From NCBI RefSeq assembly GCF_028640845.1, contig NC_080540.1:276597524-276661523 (forward strand): DNA of 64,000 bases, given 5' to 3'. Shown one piece after another: positions 1 to 11,800 of this stretch (position 1 is its first letter; every line of letters begins with the position of its first letter). Position numbers and translations under genes: made by a program. This stretch comes from Ahaetulla prasina. Taxonomy: Eukaryota > Chordata > Lepidosauria > Squamata > Colubridae. Below the pieces are notes generated by a model, which did no database searches, was not told the origin of the DNA, and saw only the letters and a program-made list of their open reading frames with translations.

Positions 1-707
1 TGCAATATTCCAAGTGTGGCCTTAAAAAGGCATTATAAAGTAGTATTAACACTTCACGTGATCTTGATTCTATCCCTCTGTTTATGCAGCCCAGAACTGT
101 GTTGGCGTTTTGGCAGCTGCTGCACACTGCTGGCTCATATCTAAATGGTTGTCCAGTAGGACTCCAAGATCCCTCTCAGAGTTACTACTATTGAGCAAGG
201 TACCACATATACGGTACCTGTGCATTTTGGTTTTTTTGGCCTAAATGTAGAACCTTTTTTCACTGTTGAATTTCATTTTGTTAGTTAGTGCCCAATGTTC
301 AAGTCTGTCAAGATCCTTCTGTATCTTGAGCCTATCTTCTGGAGTGTTGGCTATTCCTGCCAGCTTGGTGTCATCTGCAAATTTGATGAGTTCCCCATCT
401 ATCTCCTCATCCAAGTCATTGATGAAGATGTTGAAGAGTACTGGACCTAAAACAGAGCCTTGGGGTACTCCATTGCATGCTTCCCTCCATGTGGATGTAG
501 TTCCATTGAGGACTACAGGTTGAGTGCGGTTGGTCAGCCAGTTGCAAATCCATCTGGTGGTGGTGCTGTCAAACCCACATTTTTCTACTTTATCTAGTAG
601 TAGGTTATGGTCTACTTTATCAAATGCTTTGCTGAAATCCAAGTAAATTATATCGACAGCATTCCTCTGGTTCACTAATTTTGTCATTTTGTCAAAGAAT
701 GTTTTGT
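1..707 (-). mobile_element. CR1 LINE fragment (ORF2 reverse transcriptase), runs off the left edge
   Basis: On the minus strand this encodes the middle of a CR1-type ORF2. Visible reverse transcriptase motifs, in order from about 715 down to 241, are [21 protein letters not shown] and the catalytic FADDTK. The DNA matches the other CR1 copy in this window (22331-22832 and 24234-24430) closely. Near 247-255 a few bases are missing compared with that copy, which shifts the frame after FNSEK, so this is a dead fragment. Bases 1-240 continue the same element out of frame. The 5' truncation lies near 707, where similarity to the other copy stops. CR1 ORF2 normally acts by target-primed reverse transcription; this copy cannot. 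Confidence 0.9.
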
Positions 708-1019
708 CTATCATAATGTAGTTTGCAGGACTCAGGAAATGGGCCTTCTTTGTCCCAGCACCTGCCTTTTGAAATACCAAATTAGGTTGGCTATGATCTT
801 GCTGGCTTTTCACAAGGCTTTTAAGATCTGGCAGTTTTCCTGAGCGTGGGGGTCGAGAGATTAAGTGAGCTTAATTTCCTATTGACTGATTATCTTGATT
901 GCCACTTTGTGCTTTTTATGCTTCTTACTGTATGATGGTGTTACTGTCATTTGTATTTGAAGTTTAAAGTACCCTTAAGTTAGAAGCTATTTGCCTGGAA
1001 GCATTTTCAGAAGCAAAAA
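708..1019. other. Unassigned stretch
   Basis: No repeat family or coding frame recognised between the CR1 fragment and the next LINE. Confidence 0.4.
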
Positions 1020-1223
1020 GATCAAAAAGAGGGCTGTGAAAATATTTACAGACCTCTCACATCCTGGACATAAACTGTTTCAACTCCTACCCTCAAAACA
1101 ACACTATAGAGCCCTGCACACCAGAACAACTAGACACAAGGACAGTTTCTTCCCAAACACCATCGCACTGCTAAACAATTCCCTCACACTGTCAAAACTA
1201 TTTACTAAATCTGCACTACTATT

Positions 1224-1450
1224 TGCTATGGACAGCCGGCGGCCATGTGATATGGGGCGCACAGCTGATTGGTCTGCCGGCAAGGCAGCAAACTGGCGGG
1301 ACACAGTAGCACGCTGATTGGCTGAGACGCTGACAGCTCCTATATAAAAGAGCTGTCAGCGCTGTTGTTGTTGCTTGTTAACTCGTTATCCAAGTATCGG
1401 AAGCGAGTCACGGTTGAAGGTTTCTGTCAGTTAATAAATGGTTGTTAATT
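1224..1450 (+). mobile_element. Solo-LTR-like insertion with promoter and polyadenylation signals
   Basis: About 227 bp interrupts a LINE 3' end that is continuous in the copies at 50470-50510 and 52150-52185. The block begins with TG (tgctatggacag). It has two inverted CCAAT boxes (gctgattgg near 1264 and 1313), a TATA box (ctatataaaag near 1338) and an AATAAA signal near 1433. This order fits a retrotransposon LTR with U3, R and U5. No coding region or second LTR is nearby, so a solo LTR is the simplest reading. A clear target duplication and a CA end were not seen; the LINE lost about 12 bases at the site. Confidence 0.6.
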
Positions 1451-1693
1451 GTTCCCATCACCCATCTCCTTCCACTTATGAATGTATGAATGTAACTTTG
1501 TTGCTTGTATCTTTACGATTTATATTGATATTGATTGTTTCCTGATTGCTTATTTGTACCCTATGACTATCATTAAGTGTTGTACCTTATGATTCTTGAT
1601 AAATGTTTCTTTTCTTTTATGTACACTGAGAGCATATGCACCAAGACAAATTCCTTAGGTATCCAAAGAATTGTCCACTTGGCCAATAAAAAT

Positions 1694-1756
1694 TTCTATT
1701 CTATTCTATTCTATTCTATTCTATTCTATTCTATTCTATTCTATTCTATTCTATTC
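1694..1756 (+). repeat. (ATTCT)n microsatellite, about 12 units
   Basis: Pure pentanucleotide array forming the 3' tail of the LINE just before it. Confidence 0.95.
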
Positions 1757-2299
1757 GCTTAAAAACCCCTCACAAATGTATTTTTCTATAAGCAGGAAAA
1801 TTACAAACTTGGGGGTTTTGTGTTGGCCTCTTCAGCTCCTATCTCTGCATTGTGTAGTGTAGGATGGGGTTCATTCTGGAGCACCACCAATACTTTTTAG
1901 AAGTATTTCCAATACATTCAGAGAAACATTCATCAAGCCAATTTTCTCAGGTTTGTAAAGACTTTTCAGCAACTTGAATTTTGAATGCTGCATATATTTA
2001 TGTCTGAAAAACAACTCTTTTGTTGACTTTAGGATATTTAATCCAGTATTGAGTTTCAGCTGTCTTCACTTTTATTCATTTTACTTTTACTTGACAATTT
2101 TTTAAAAAAATGGTAAGCTTACAAGCCACTGCAGATGCTTGGCAGAGAGTCCTGTAAGTCAATAAAAATAATGATCAACGTTTCTAGGCATTTTATTTTA
2201 GTAGCTTTAGTTAGAGCTTTAGTTACTGCTGTTTTTTCCTCTAGGTCAATATTATCACACATATACTCAACTTTTAAAACATCTCTTCCAAATAGTGTT
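1757..2299. other. Unassigned AT-rich stretch
   Basis: No recognisable gene or repeat. Confidence 0.4.
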
Positions 2300-2307
2300 C
2301 TCTGGAT

Positions 2308-2450
2308 CAGGGGTCTCCAACCTTGGCAACTTTAAGCCTGGTGGACTTCAACTCCCAGAATTCCTCAGCCAGAAAAACTGCAAAACTGGCTGGGGAATTC
2401 TGGGAGTTGAAGTCCACCAGGCTTAAAGTTGCCAAGGTTGGAGACCCCAG
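2308..2450. mobile_element. Palindromic hAT miniature element
   Basis: Terminal inverted repeats CAGGGGTCTCCAACCTTGGC and its complement extend inward to form nearly the whole element as two arms. The flanks ctctggat (2300-2307) and atctggat (2451-2458) match at 7 of 8 bases, as expected for an 8-bp hAT target duplication. No transposase. The same family recurs at 17781, 36600 and 42773. Confidence 0.8.
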
Positions 2451-2503
2451 ATCTGGATAGTTGAGTGTGAATTTCCAAACAGCATGGGAACTGTAGTCCA
2501 GCA

Positions 2504-2638
2504 CAGGGTGTCAAACTCATGGCGTCATGGCGGTGTCACATGATGTATCGGGACTTTTTTCTCACTTCGCTAAACCAGGTGTGGGCATGGCCAATACGTG
2601 ATGCATCTGGCCCACAGGCCACAAATTTAACCGCCCTG
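2504..2638. mobile_element. hAT miniature element (CAGGGTGTCAAACTC ends)
   Basis: Begins cagggtgtcaaactc and ends accgccctg. The flanks gtccagca (2496-2503) and gtctagca (2639-2646) match at 7 of 8. Non-coding. Related ends occur at 12541 and 62709. Confidence 0.65.
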
Positions 2639-2675
2639 GTCTAGCACATCTGACTAGCAGTAGGAAGGAAAGGTC

Positions 2676-5600
2676 TAAACTCAGGACAATCCCTTCTTTT
2701 CTAATGTAAAGAACACCTTAATAAAATATTCCACTGACACCAACTTAGTATCTTTAGGGGTTAAAGAAGCTGAATGGAACAAATTCAGTGAAGCTGGATC
2801 TGGCTCAACACTAAGTTAGTCTACTATTTTATTTCTAGCAGTAGATAATCAAATGCTTGCAAGAAATCAGGTCTGCTTTTCTGTGCTGACCTGCCTGTCC
2901 TCAATTCCTTAGTTTATGGAAAAGATAATCTGGTGCCCACGATTTTGTTTGACTATAAATTCAGGGCCCTCTTAAATAGCTGACAGTGGTGGAAGTTGTA
3001 ATTCATATACTAGAAGATCGCTTGTGCATGATTTATAACTATCCTGTGAATTAAAGTTTTTAAACCATATGTTGGGGAAGCAATAGGAGAAACACTAGGT
3101 TGTGTTCAGACAGGTTCATTCTCCTGCCTCTTTGCAGTTGAAGTGTCTTATCTATTACCAGGTGAAAATACAAAACAGTAATTTTTCTTCACCTCCATTC
3201 TGCTTTGTATTGATTAGAAAATAAAATGCTCTGGAATTATCTTGCTATGACACATTTATATATAAAACACACGTCCTGACCACATTTTGACAGGAATACG
3301 TGCAGGATGGTGTACCATGTGCATGAAAAGAGGTTTGCTTTGTTTTTCTTAAGGGAAAGAAGAAAAACATGTAGGCTAGGGAATATATCGAAACTGTGGT
3401 AAAGTTTTTGAATTGCTTCCTCCAGAAGTTGAATGCTGAAGATAAAAAAAAAGGAAAAAAAAAGAAAAACAATAAAACACAAGTAAACTGTATGCATTAA
3501 AGAAGCAAATGAATGAAAGCAATCCAAACTATACAATTTTTTTTTTTCAGAATTAGGAATTGGGATGTGTTTCCTAGAATTATTTTTTTAAATTAAAATT
3601 AAAAAAAATAATCCTTTACTGTAACCTCATTGAGTTGTTGCTATGCTATAATTTATAAATAAATTATAAATAAGTAAGTATGAGGGGAAATAGGAAGGAG
3701 CATTATGTATATTCCTGGAGCGCCTATACTGAAAGGCAGGATATAAATCTAATAAATCAGCTAGCATGACTTCAAGAAAATCTGTTTAAATTTTTATTTT
3801 AAAGTGATAAGGTATTATTTGCTTCATGGAAGCACTTGTTTTTTTGGAATTTTTACGGCATTGTGTTACTGTTACAAATACAGAATTTGGTGTTTTTACA
3901 GTAATCCAAAACCCCTCTTATTTTGGATACAGAGAAACTTCCAAGTATTCGCACTAGCTTAATTCCTACTCTATAGACCTAATTTTGATAAATATTGGCA
4001 AACATTAATTAATACTGACTAATGGGGCCACAGGCAGCTTTCGCCCCTATCTATCTTCACAATCATACAACTCTACCACAATCATACAACTCTCAGTGGC
4101 ATACTAAGAAAGAATACAATAAAATACCCATGTTCTAATTGAAACCCCAAACAAGAAATAAATGATTGGCATTTTTAAAAAAACAGAATATTAATCAATA
4201 AAAGATTGCACTGTATACAGGCTAAGAGTTTGGGCTTCAACGTTTTCCTAAACACTGGCAAGGCGTCAGGCGTAAACAACCAGGCCCACATTTGAAAAAG
4301 TTCAGTTACCTGTTTTACTTCTCAAGCCTATACTCAGGAATTTTCTTAGACTAATCATCTGCACCTCAGTGAGACTAGATAAGGTTCAATGGCATTCAGG
4401 AGGAAGGATTGGATTTTGCCTTCGTATGGCCATGTAGGGATTCTAGACTAAATCCCAGTTTAATTCCTCCCTCCTCTGCCTGTCTGTCTTCTACACAGAA
4501 GGCTAGCTTGATATCCATCAAGAGGTAGTTTCAAAATATCTGTTATGTTCCAGAAAAGCAACCCTATCCGGCTTCAGCCCCCCGAGCTTTAAAAATATGC
4601 ATTATATGTAACTTTTCCCTGGGTGATCTAATAGGTCAGGCCAATGCTGGTTGGAGTGGGTAGGGTAATGTAATGAAATGTGGGAAAGTGTGAATTACTT
4701 AATCTTATTCCTAAATCAGACTCCTCCTACACTTGTGAAAAGGAGGAAGTGTGCCCATAAACCCAATTTGATGGTCTGCCCCTAATCTTCTGTCAGCTTT
4801 TTTGGGGGAGCAGGAATCCCACTTGGCTTTTGAATGTTGTATCTGAGTCTATGTTCTGAAAAGGAGGTGATGCTGGATAAAGTAATGATTTGGACCAGGA
4901 TTAAAGTAGGTTTTTATTTGTTAATGTGAGTTCCCCTTCTGTGATATTTAAAATTATAATACATGGACATTTTTACAGGGGGCCTTCGATGAATGATCAA
5001 AGGCATCACTTGTACCTACAGTAGATCCTCTGGCTGGGCATCAATGCTCTAGGTGTTGGAGGGACTTGAATAAAAACTCCTTCTTGTGGGAGCTCATAGA
5101 GCTCATAAATCAGTATTAGCCATTCACAGTAAACCAGGTCAGAAGACATACACTGCATGGATTCTAGAAACGCTGTTTTATTACTATAGGGAATCTTGAA
5201 AGCCTGTGAGAGTTTCTCTCTATCTCATTTTATACCAGTCAAAATCGAAATGGGGGTGGTTTTGAGAGATTTTTCTCACGCTTTCCATTCTCAGGGCTGA
5301 GTTACCAATCTTTGTCCCTTAACAATTCATCTAATCCTTCACCAAGGTTAGCTTTACATTCCTTTGCAATCACCCACCTCCACATATTTTTCATGAACTC
5401 CTCCACTTGGGTTGTTGGGACTTGATTGCACCTCCCTTTGCTTCTTAGTTTAGGTCTCTGAGTTGGATGGCATTGCTTAGAATCCTTAGATAACCAAGAT
5501 GTCCTTTGCAGTGAGGGCACAGCTGTCAGCTGGGAACTGGATTTTTTTTTTATTTATTTTTGTCACAACAGTATACACAAAACAAATGTCATAGATAAAA

Positions 5601-6244
5601 CAGCATATCTTGAAGAATATATATATATATATAATTAAAATTATGCATCAACTATATTAATTAGATATAATGAAGGGAACAATAGGACAGGAACGGTAGG
5701 CACATTTGTGCTCTTATGCACGCCCCTTATAGTCCTCTCAGGAATGGGGTGAGGTCAATAGTAGACAGCTTTTGGTTGAAGATTTTGGGATTTTGAGTAG
5801 AGACTATGGAGTCAGGTAATGAGTTCCAAGCATTAACAACTCTGTTACAGAAGTCATATTTTCTGCAATCAAGTTTGAAGCGATTGACATTTAGCTTGAA
5901 TCTATTTTTTGCTCTTGTAATATTGCGATTGAAGCTGAAGTAGTCTTTTATAGGAAGGATATTGCAATAGATGATTTTGTGTGTTAAACACAGGTCATGT
6001 CGAAGTCGACGGAGTTGTAAGTTTTCTAATCCCAGGATTTCAAGTCTGTCGGTATAAGGTTTATAAGGTATAAGATTTGTTGATGGATCTGTATACATCA
6101 AGATACAAGTAAGATATAATCAGGATTGTGCCACTGGGGATGATGGAAAGTGTTGCACTTTACTAATAAATGAACATAATGTCAGAGAACATTTTCCCCT
6201 TTACATCCAGTTTTCTAAATGAAATTCAGAATGCAGATAGACTT
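2676..6244 (+). repeat. Direct duplication, copy A (about 3.57 kb)
   Basis: Aligns end to end with 8887-12435 in the same orientation. By eye I count on the order of a dozen single-base differences plus several short indels, for example six bases (tagctt) near 5890 absent from copy B and length changes in the AT and T runs. Copy A has unique DNA on its left and an L2 LINE directly on its right. Apart from a LINE 3' end at 5545-6118 the duplicated DNA is AT-rich and unassigned. Confidence 0.95.
5545..6118 (-). mobile_element. LINE 3' end (jockey-superfamily, family unresolved), in copy A
   Basis: On the minus strand, 6101-5727 encodes the C-terminal 124 residues of a LINE ORF2, with RLEILGLENLQLRRLRHDL near the start, VVNAWNSLPDSIV further on, and the stop right after FLRGL. 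A 3' UTR follows (gtgcctaccgttcctgtcc on the minus strand) and an A-rich tail at 5548-5565. Leucine/arginine-rich segments followed by 'WNxLPxxIV' are typical of the C-terminus of CR1/L2/Rex1-group ORF2 proteins. Related copies lie at 11760, 33200, 39205, 47380 and 60666. No RT domain is present, so the copy is inactive. Confidence 0.75.
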
Positions 6245-8857
6245 ATTTTATTTATTTATTATTATTTATTTATTTTATTTGATTTTTATACCGCCCTTCT
6301 CCCGAAGGACTCAGGGCAGTGTACAGGCAAGATAAAACCAGCAATACAAATATACAAGTTAAAATATCATTTAAAAAACTTATATAAAATTAGCCTGAAA
6401 TTAAATTACCATAAACTAAAAACCCCGTTTAAAAATTAATAAAATTTCCCATTAAAATCCAATTTAGGCCAGCCCCGCGCGAATAAAGAGATGTGTCTTT
6501 AGTTCGCGACGGAATGTCCGAAGGTCAGGTATTTGACGTAGACCTGGGGGAAGCTCGTTCCAGAGTGTGGGAGCCCCCACAGAGAAGGCCCTTCCCCTGG
6601 GGGCCGCCAGCCGACATTGTTTGGCGGACGGCACCCTGAGAAGTCCCTCTCTATGGGAGCGTACGGGTCGGTGGGAGGCATGTGGTAACAGCAGGCGGTC
6701 CCGTAAGTACCCAGGTCCTAAGCCATGGAGCGCTTTAAAGGTCGTAACCAACACCTTAAAGTGCACTCGGAAGGCCACAGGCAGCCAGTGCAGTCTGCGC
6801 AGGAGCGGTGTTACATGGGAGCTACGAGTAGCTCCCTCTATCACCCGCGCAGCTGCATTCTGGACTAACTGGAGCCTCCGAGTGCACTTCAAGGGGAGCC
6901 CCATGTAGAGAGCATTACAGTAATCCAGCGAGAGGTAACGAGCGCATGAGTGACTGTGCATAAGGCATCCCGATCAAGGAAGGCGCAACTGCGAACCAGG
7001 CGAACCTGGTGGAAGGCCCTCCTGGAGACGGCCGTCAGATGATCTTCAAGCGACAGCCGATCATCCAGGAGGACACCTAAGTTGCGCACCCTATCCTTTG
7101 GGGCCAATACCCCGCCGCCAACAGCCAGCTGCGGCTGCAGCTGACTGAATCGGGATGCCGGCATCCACAGCCACTCCGTCTTGGAGGATTAAGCTTGAGC
7201 CTGTTTCTCCCCATCCAGACCCGTCGGCTTCCAAACACCGGGACAGCACTTCAACAACTTCATTGGGGTGGCCGGGGTGGAAAAATACAGCTGGGTATCA
7301 TCAGCGTACTGCTGGTATCTCACCCGAAACCACTGATGATCTCACCCAGCGGCTTCATGTAGATGTTGAACAGCAGGCGAGAGAATCGACCCTGAGGGAC
7401 CCCACAAGTGAGGCCCTCGCGGTCGACCTCTGCCCCCTGTCAACACCGTCTGCGACCGGTCGGAGAGATAGGAGGAGAACCACCGATATCGGTGCCTCCC
7501 ACTCCCAATCCCCCAACCGGTGCAGCAGGATACCATGGTCGATGGTATCGAACGCCGCTGAGAGATCTAATAGGACCAGGGCAGAGGAATAACCCCTGTC
7601 CCTAGCCCTCCAGAGATCATCTACCAATGCGACCAAAGCTGTCTCCGTGCTGTATCCGGGTCGGAAGCCGGACTGGAGCAGGTCTAGATAGACGTCTTCA
7701 TCCAGGTATTGGGGTAGCTGTCGCGCCACGGCACTCTCTACAACCTTCGCAACAAAGCGAAGGTTGGAGACTGGACGATAATTACCTAAAATAGCTGGGT
7801 CCAGGGAGGGCTTCTTAAGGAGGGGTCTCACCACCGCCTCTTTCAAGGCGGCAGGGAAAACCCCTTCCAACAAAGAAGCGTTGATAATCCTCTGGAGCCA
7901 GCCTCGTGTCACCGCCTGAGTGGCCAGTACCAGCCAGGAAGGACACGGGTCCAGTAAACATGTCGTGCCGTGCAGCCTCCCCAACAACCTGTCGACGTCC
8001 TCGGGAGCCACAGGGTCAAACTCATCCCAAATGGGCTCAACAAGACGTGCCTCCTCTCCCTCGCTTGGATCATCCCAAATTCGGTCCAGACCGTCCCTCA
8101 GCTGAGCGATTTTATCGTATAGATAACCACTAAACTCCTCGGCTCGTCCCTGCAAAGGGTCATCCGCACCTCCTGATGTAGGAGAGGCGGGTCACCCAAA
8201 CAGGGCGGCCGGGCGGTTATCTGCCGGCGCAATGAGGGTGGAGGCATAGGAACGCCTCGCTTCCCTCATTGCCACTAGGTAGGTCCTAGAGTAGGATCTA
8301 ACTAGTGTCCGATCAACGGGCGACTGGACCTCCAGGTGCTATCCAGGCGTCTTCTCCGGCGTTTCATCTCCCTCAGCCCCTCGGAGAACCAAGGGGCCGG
8401 ACGAGACCTACGCCGGGTCAGAGGCCGCAAAGGCGCGACACGGTCCAAGGCCCCGGCCGCAGCCTGTTCCCAGGCCACGACCAGTTCCTCAGCCGTGCCG
8501 TGGGCCAGTTCCTCAGGGAATGGCCCAAGCTCCGTCAGGAACCTCTCGGGGTCCATCAGGCGCCTGGGACGGAACCACCGTATAGGTTCCGTCTCCCTGC
8601 GGTGGTGAATGGCGGTTCGAAGGTCTAGGCGAAGGAGAAAATGATCCGACCATGACATTGGTTCCGTTACTAAATCATCTAACACCAGATCATTTAACCA
8701 CTGTCCAGAGATATAAATCAGATCCAGTGTGCCTCCCCCCGTGTGCGTAGGGCCATCATTTACTCGAATCAGGTCCAAGGCCGTCATGGAAGCCAAGAAC
8801 TCCCGAGCTGCCGTCGATGACAAGCCGACTGATGGCAGAAGAGTATAAAATTCAATA
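6245..8857 (-). mobile_element. L2 LINE, 5'-truncated
   Basis: Minus-strand L2-type element. Its 3' terminus (6245-6310) reads on the minus strand as a 'gccctgagtccttcgggag' hairpin-like end followed by ggtataaaaatc and A/T-rich tail units, the usual L2 end in squamates. The element contains most of ORF2 (endonuclease C-terminal part, RT, C-terminus). It stops at the 5' side in an (AAT)n run. It sits exactly between the two copies of the 3.55-kb duplication. Confidence 0.85.
6464..8855 (-). pseudogene. L2 ORF2 fragment: endonuclease C-terminus plus reverse transcriptase
   Basis: Read from 8855 downward: endonuclease C-terminal part (FLASMTALDLIRV, PTHTGGGTLDLIY, then SWSDHFLLRLDL with the catalytic SDH), then a linker, then RT from about 8155 ([55 protein letters not shown]). 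The frame breaks near 7530, and RT palm coding around 7350-7170 is disrupted. It resumes in other frames (NLGVLLDDRLSLEDHLTAVS near 7100; LDYCNALYMGLPL near 6925) and ends with LKTHLFIRAGLA at 6464. Several frameshifts make it a pseudogene. Identity as L2 rather than another CR1-group LINE rests on the 3' end and protein style. Confidence 0.85.

Positions 8858-8890
<33 letters not shown>
8857..8890 (+). repeat. (AAT)n microsatellite at the L2/copy B junction
   Basis: About ten AAT units join the truncated L2 5' end to the first bases of copy B. Confidence 0.9.
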
Positions 8891-11800
8891 CTCAGGACAA
8901 TCCCTTCTTTTCTAATGTAAAGAACACCTTAATAAAATATTCCACTGACACCAACTTAGTATCTTTAGGGGTTAAAGAAGCTGAATGGAACAAATTCAGT
9001 GAAGCTGGATCTGGCTCAACACTAAGTTAGTCTACTATTTGATTTCTAGCAGTAGATAATCAAATGCTTGCAAGAAATCAGGTCTGCTTTTCTGTGCTGA
9101 CCTGCCTGTCCTCAATTCCTTAGTTTATGGAAAAGATAATCTGGTGCCCACGATTTTGTTTGACTATAAATTCAGGGCCCTCTTAAATAGCTGACAGTGG
9201 TGGAAGTTGTAATTCATATACTAGAAGATCGCTTGTGCGTGATTTATAACTATCCTGTGAATTAAAGTTTTTAAACCATATGTTGGGGAAGCAATAGGAG
9301 AAACACTAGGTTGTGTTCAGACAGGTTCATTCTCCTGCCTCTTTGCAGTTGAAGTGTCTTATCTATTACCAGGTGAAAATACAAAACAGTAATTTTTCTT
9401 CACCTCCATTCTGCTTTGTATTGATTAGAAAATAAAATGCCTCTGGAATTATCTTGCTATGACACATTTATATATAAAACACACGTCCTGACCACATTTT
9501 GACAGGAATACGTGCAGGATGGTGTACCATGTGCATGAAAAGAGGTTTGCTTTGTTTTTCTTAAGGGAAAGAAGAAAAACATGTAGGCTAGGGAATATAT
9601 CGAAACTGTGGTAAAGTTTTTGAATTGCTTCCTCCAGAAGTTGAATGCTGAAGATAAAAAAAAAGAAAAACAATAAAACACAAGTAAACTGTATGCATTA
9701 AAGAAGCAAATGAATGAAAGCAATCCAAACTATACAATTTTTTTTTTCAGAATTAGGAATTGGGATGTGTTTCCTAGAATTATTTTTTTAAATTAAAATT
9801 AAAAAAAATAATCCTTTACTGTAACCTCATTGAGTTGTTGCTATGCTATAATTTATAAATAAATTATAAATAAGTAAGTATGAGGGGAAATAGGAAGGAG
9901 CATTATGTATATTCCTGGAGCGCCTATACTGAAAGGCAGGATATAAATCTAATAAATCAGCTAGCATGACTTCAAGAAAATCTGTTTAAATTTTTATTTT
10001 AAAGTGATAAGGTATTATTTGCTTCATGGAAGCACTTGTTTTTTTGGAATTTTTACGGCATTGTGTTACTGTTACAAATACAGAATTTGGTGTTTTTACA
10101 GTAATCCAAAGCCCCTCTTATTTTGGATACAGAGAAACTTCAAAGTATTCGCACTAGCTTAATTCCTACTCTATAGACCTAATTTTGATAAATATTGGCA
10201 AACATTAATTAATACTGACTAATGGGGCCACAGGCAGCTTTCGCCCCTATCTATCTTCACAATCATACAACTCTATCACAATCATACAACTCTCAGTGGC
10301 ATACTAAGAAAGAATACAATAAAATACCCATGTTCTAATTGAAACCCCAAACAAGAAATAAATGATTGGCATTTTTAAAAAAACAGAATATTAATCAATA
10401 AAAGATTGCACTGTATACAGACTAAGAGTTTGGGCTTCAACGTTTTCCTAAACACTGGCAAGGCGTCAGGCGTAAACAACCAGGCCCACATTTGAAAAAG
10501 TTCAGTTACCTGTTTTACTTCTCAAGCCTATACTCAGGAATTTTCTTAGACTAATCATCTGCACCTCAGTGAGACTAGATAAGGTTCAATGGCATTCAGG
10601 AGGAAGGATTGGATTTTGCCTTCGTATGGCCATGTAGGGATTCTAGACTAAATCCCAGTTTAATTCCTCCCTCCTCTGCCTGTCTGTCTTCTACACAGAA
10701 GGCTAGCTTGATATCCATCAAGAGGTAGTTTCAAAATATCTGTTATGTTCCAGAAAAGCAACCCTATCCGGCTTCAGCCCCCCGAGCATTAAAAATATGC
10801 ATTATATGTAACTTTTCCCTGGGTGATCTAATAGGTCAGGCCAATGCTGGTTGGAGTGGGTAGGGTAATGTAATGAAATGTGGGAAAGTGTGAATTACTT
10901 AATCTTATTCCTAAATCAGACTCCTCCTACACTTGTGAAAAGGAGGAAGTGTGCCCATAAACCCAATTTGATGGTCTGCCCCTAATCTTCTGTCAGCTTT
11001 TTTGGGGGAGCAGGAATCCCACTTGGCTTTTGAATGTTGTATCTGAGTCTATGTTCTGAAAAGGAGGTGATGCTGGATAAAGTAATGATTTGGACCAGGA
11101 TTAAAGTAGGTTTTTATTTGTTAATGTGAGTTCCCCTTCTGTGATATTTAAAATTATAATACATGGACATTTTTACAGGGGGCCTTCGATGAATGATCAA
11201 AGGCATCACTTGTACCTACAGTAGATCCTCTGGCTGGGCATCCATGCTCTAGGTGTTGGAGGGACTTGAATAAAAACTCCTTGTGGGAGCTCATCGAGCT
11301 CATAAATCAGTATCAGCCATTCACAGTAAGCCAGGTCAGAAGACATACACTGCATGGATTCTAGAAATGCTGTTTTATTACTATAGGGAATCTTGAAAGC
11401 CTGTGAGAGTTTCTATCTCATTTTATACCAGTCAAAATCGAAATGGGGATGGTTTTGAGAGATTTTTCTCACGCTTTCCATTCTCAGGGCTGAGTTACCA
11501 ATCTTTGTCCCTTAACAATTCATCTAATCCTTCACCAAGGTTAGCTTTACATTCCTTTGCAATCACCCACCTCCACATATTTTTCATGAACTCCTCCACT
11601 TGGGTTGTTGGGACTTGATTGCACCTCCCTTTGCTTCTTAGTTTAGGTCTCTGAGTTGGATGGCATTGCTTAGAATCCTTAGATAACCAAGATGTCCTTT
11701 GCAGTGAGGGCACAGCTGTCAGCTGGGAACTGGATTTTTTTTATTTATTTATTTTTGTCACAACAGTATACACAAAACAAATGTCATAGATAAAACAGCA

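Larger units (their letters stand above)
1020..1756 (+). mobile_element. ATTCT-tailed LINE 3' end (CR1/L3 'Snake1'-like), split by an LTR-like insert
   Basis: The first part encodes the last residues of a LINE ORF2 (KKRAVKIFTD, then FQLLPSKQHYRALHTRTTRH, ending about 1223). It matches the copies at 49870-50768 and 52058-52492. The 3' UTR resumes at 1451 (gttcccatcacccatctcc) and ends with 'ggccaataaaaattt' followed by (ATTCT)n. The element is strongly 5'-truncated. An unrelated block at 1224-1450 interrupts it, since the other copies run directly across that point. Snake genomes are reported to carry CR1/L3-type LINEs with this kind of pentanucleotide tail. The assignment to that subfamily is from memory of the tail and the protein. 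Confidence 0.8.

Noticed and set aside
3237..3536. 99-residue frame repeated at 9449-9723.
   Set aside because: Its recurrence is due only to the 3.55-kb duplication. The frame length changes with a poly-A/T indel between copies, so it is not under coding constraint.
5302..5520. 72-residue frame identical in both duplication copies (also 11495-11713).
   Set aside because: Identity reflects recent duplication, not selection. No known domain.
8838..8890. A second L2 tail in the opposite orientation (tataaaattcaataa) at the right end of the L2, suggesting a head-to-head pair.
   Set aside because: On the minus strand the same bases continue the L2 endonuclease frame (EFYTLLPSVGLSST), so most of the resemblance is coincidental; only the (AAT)n run is unexplained.
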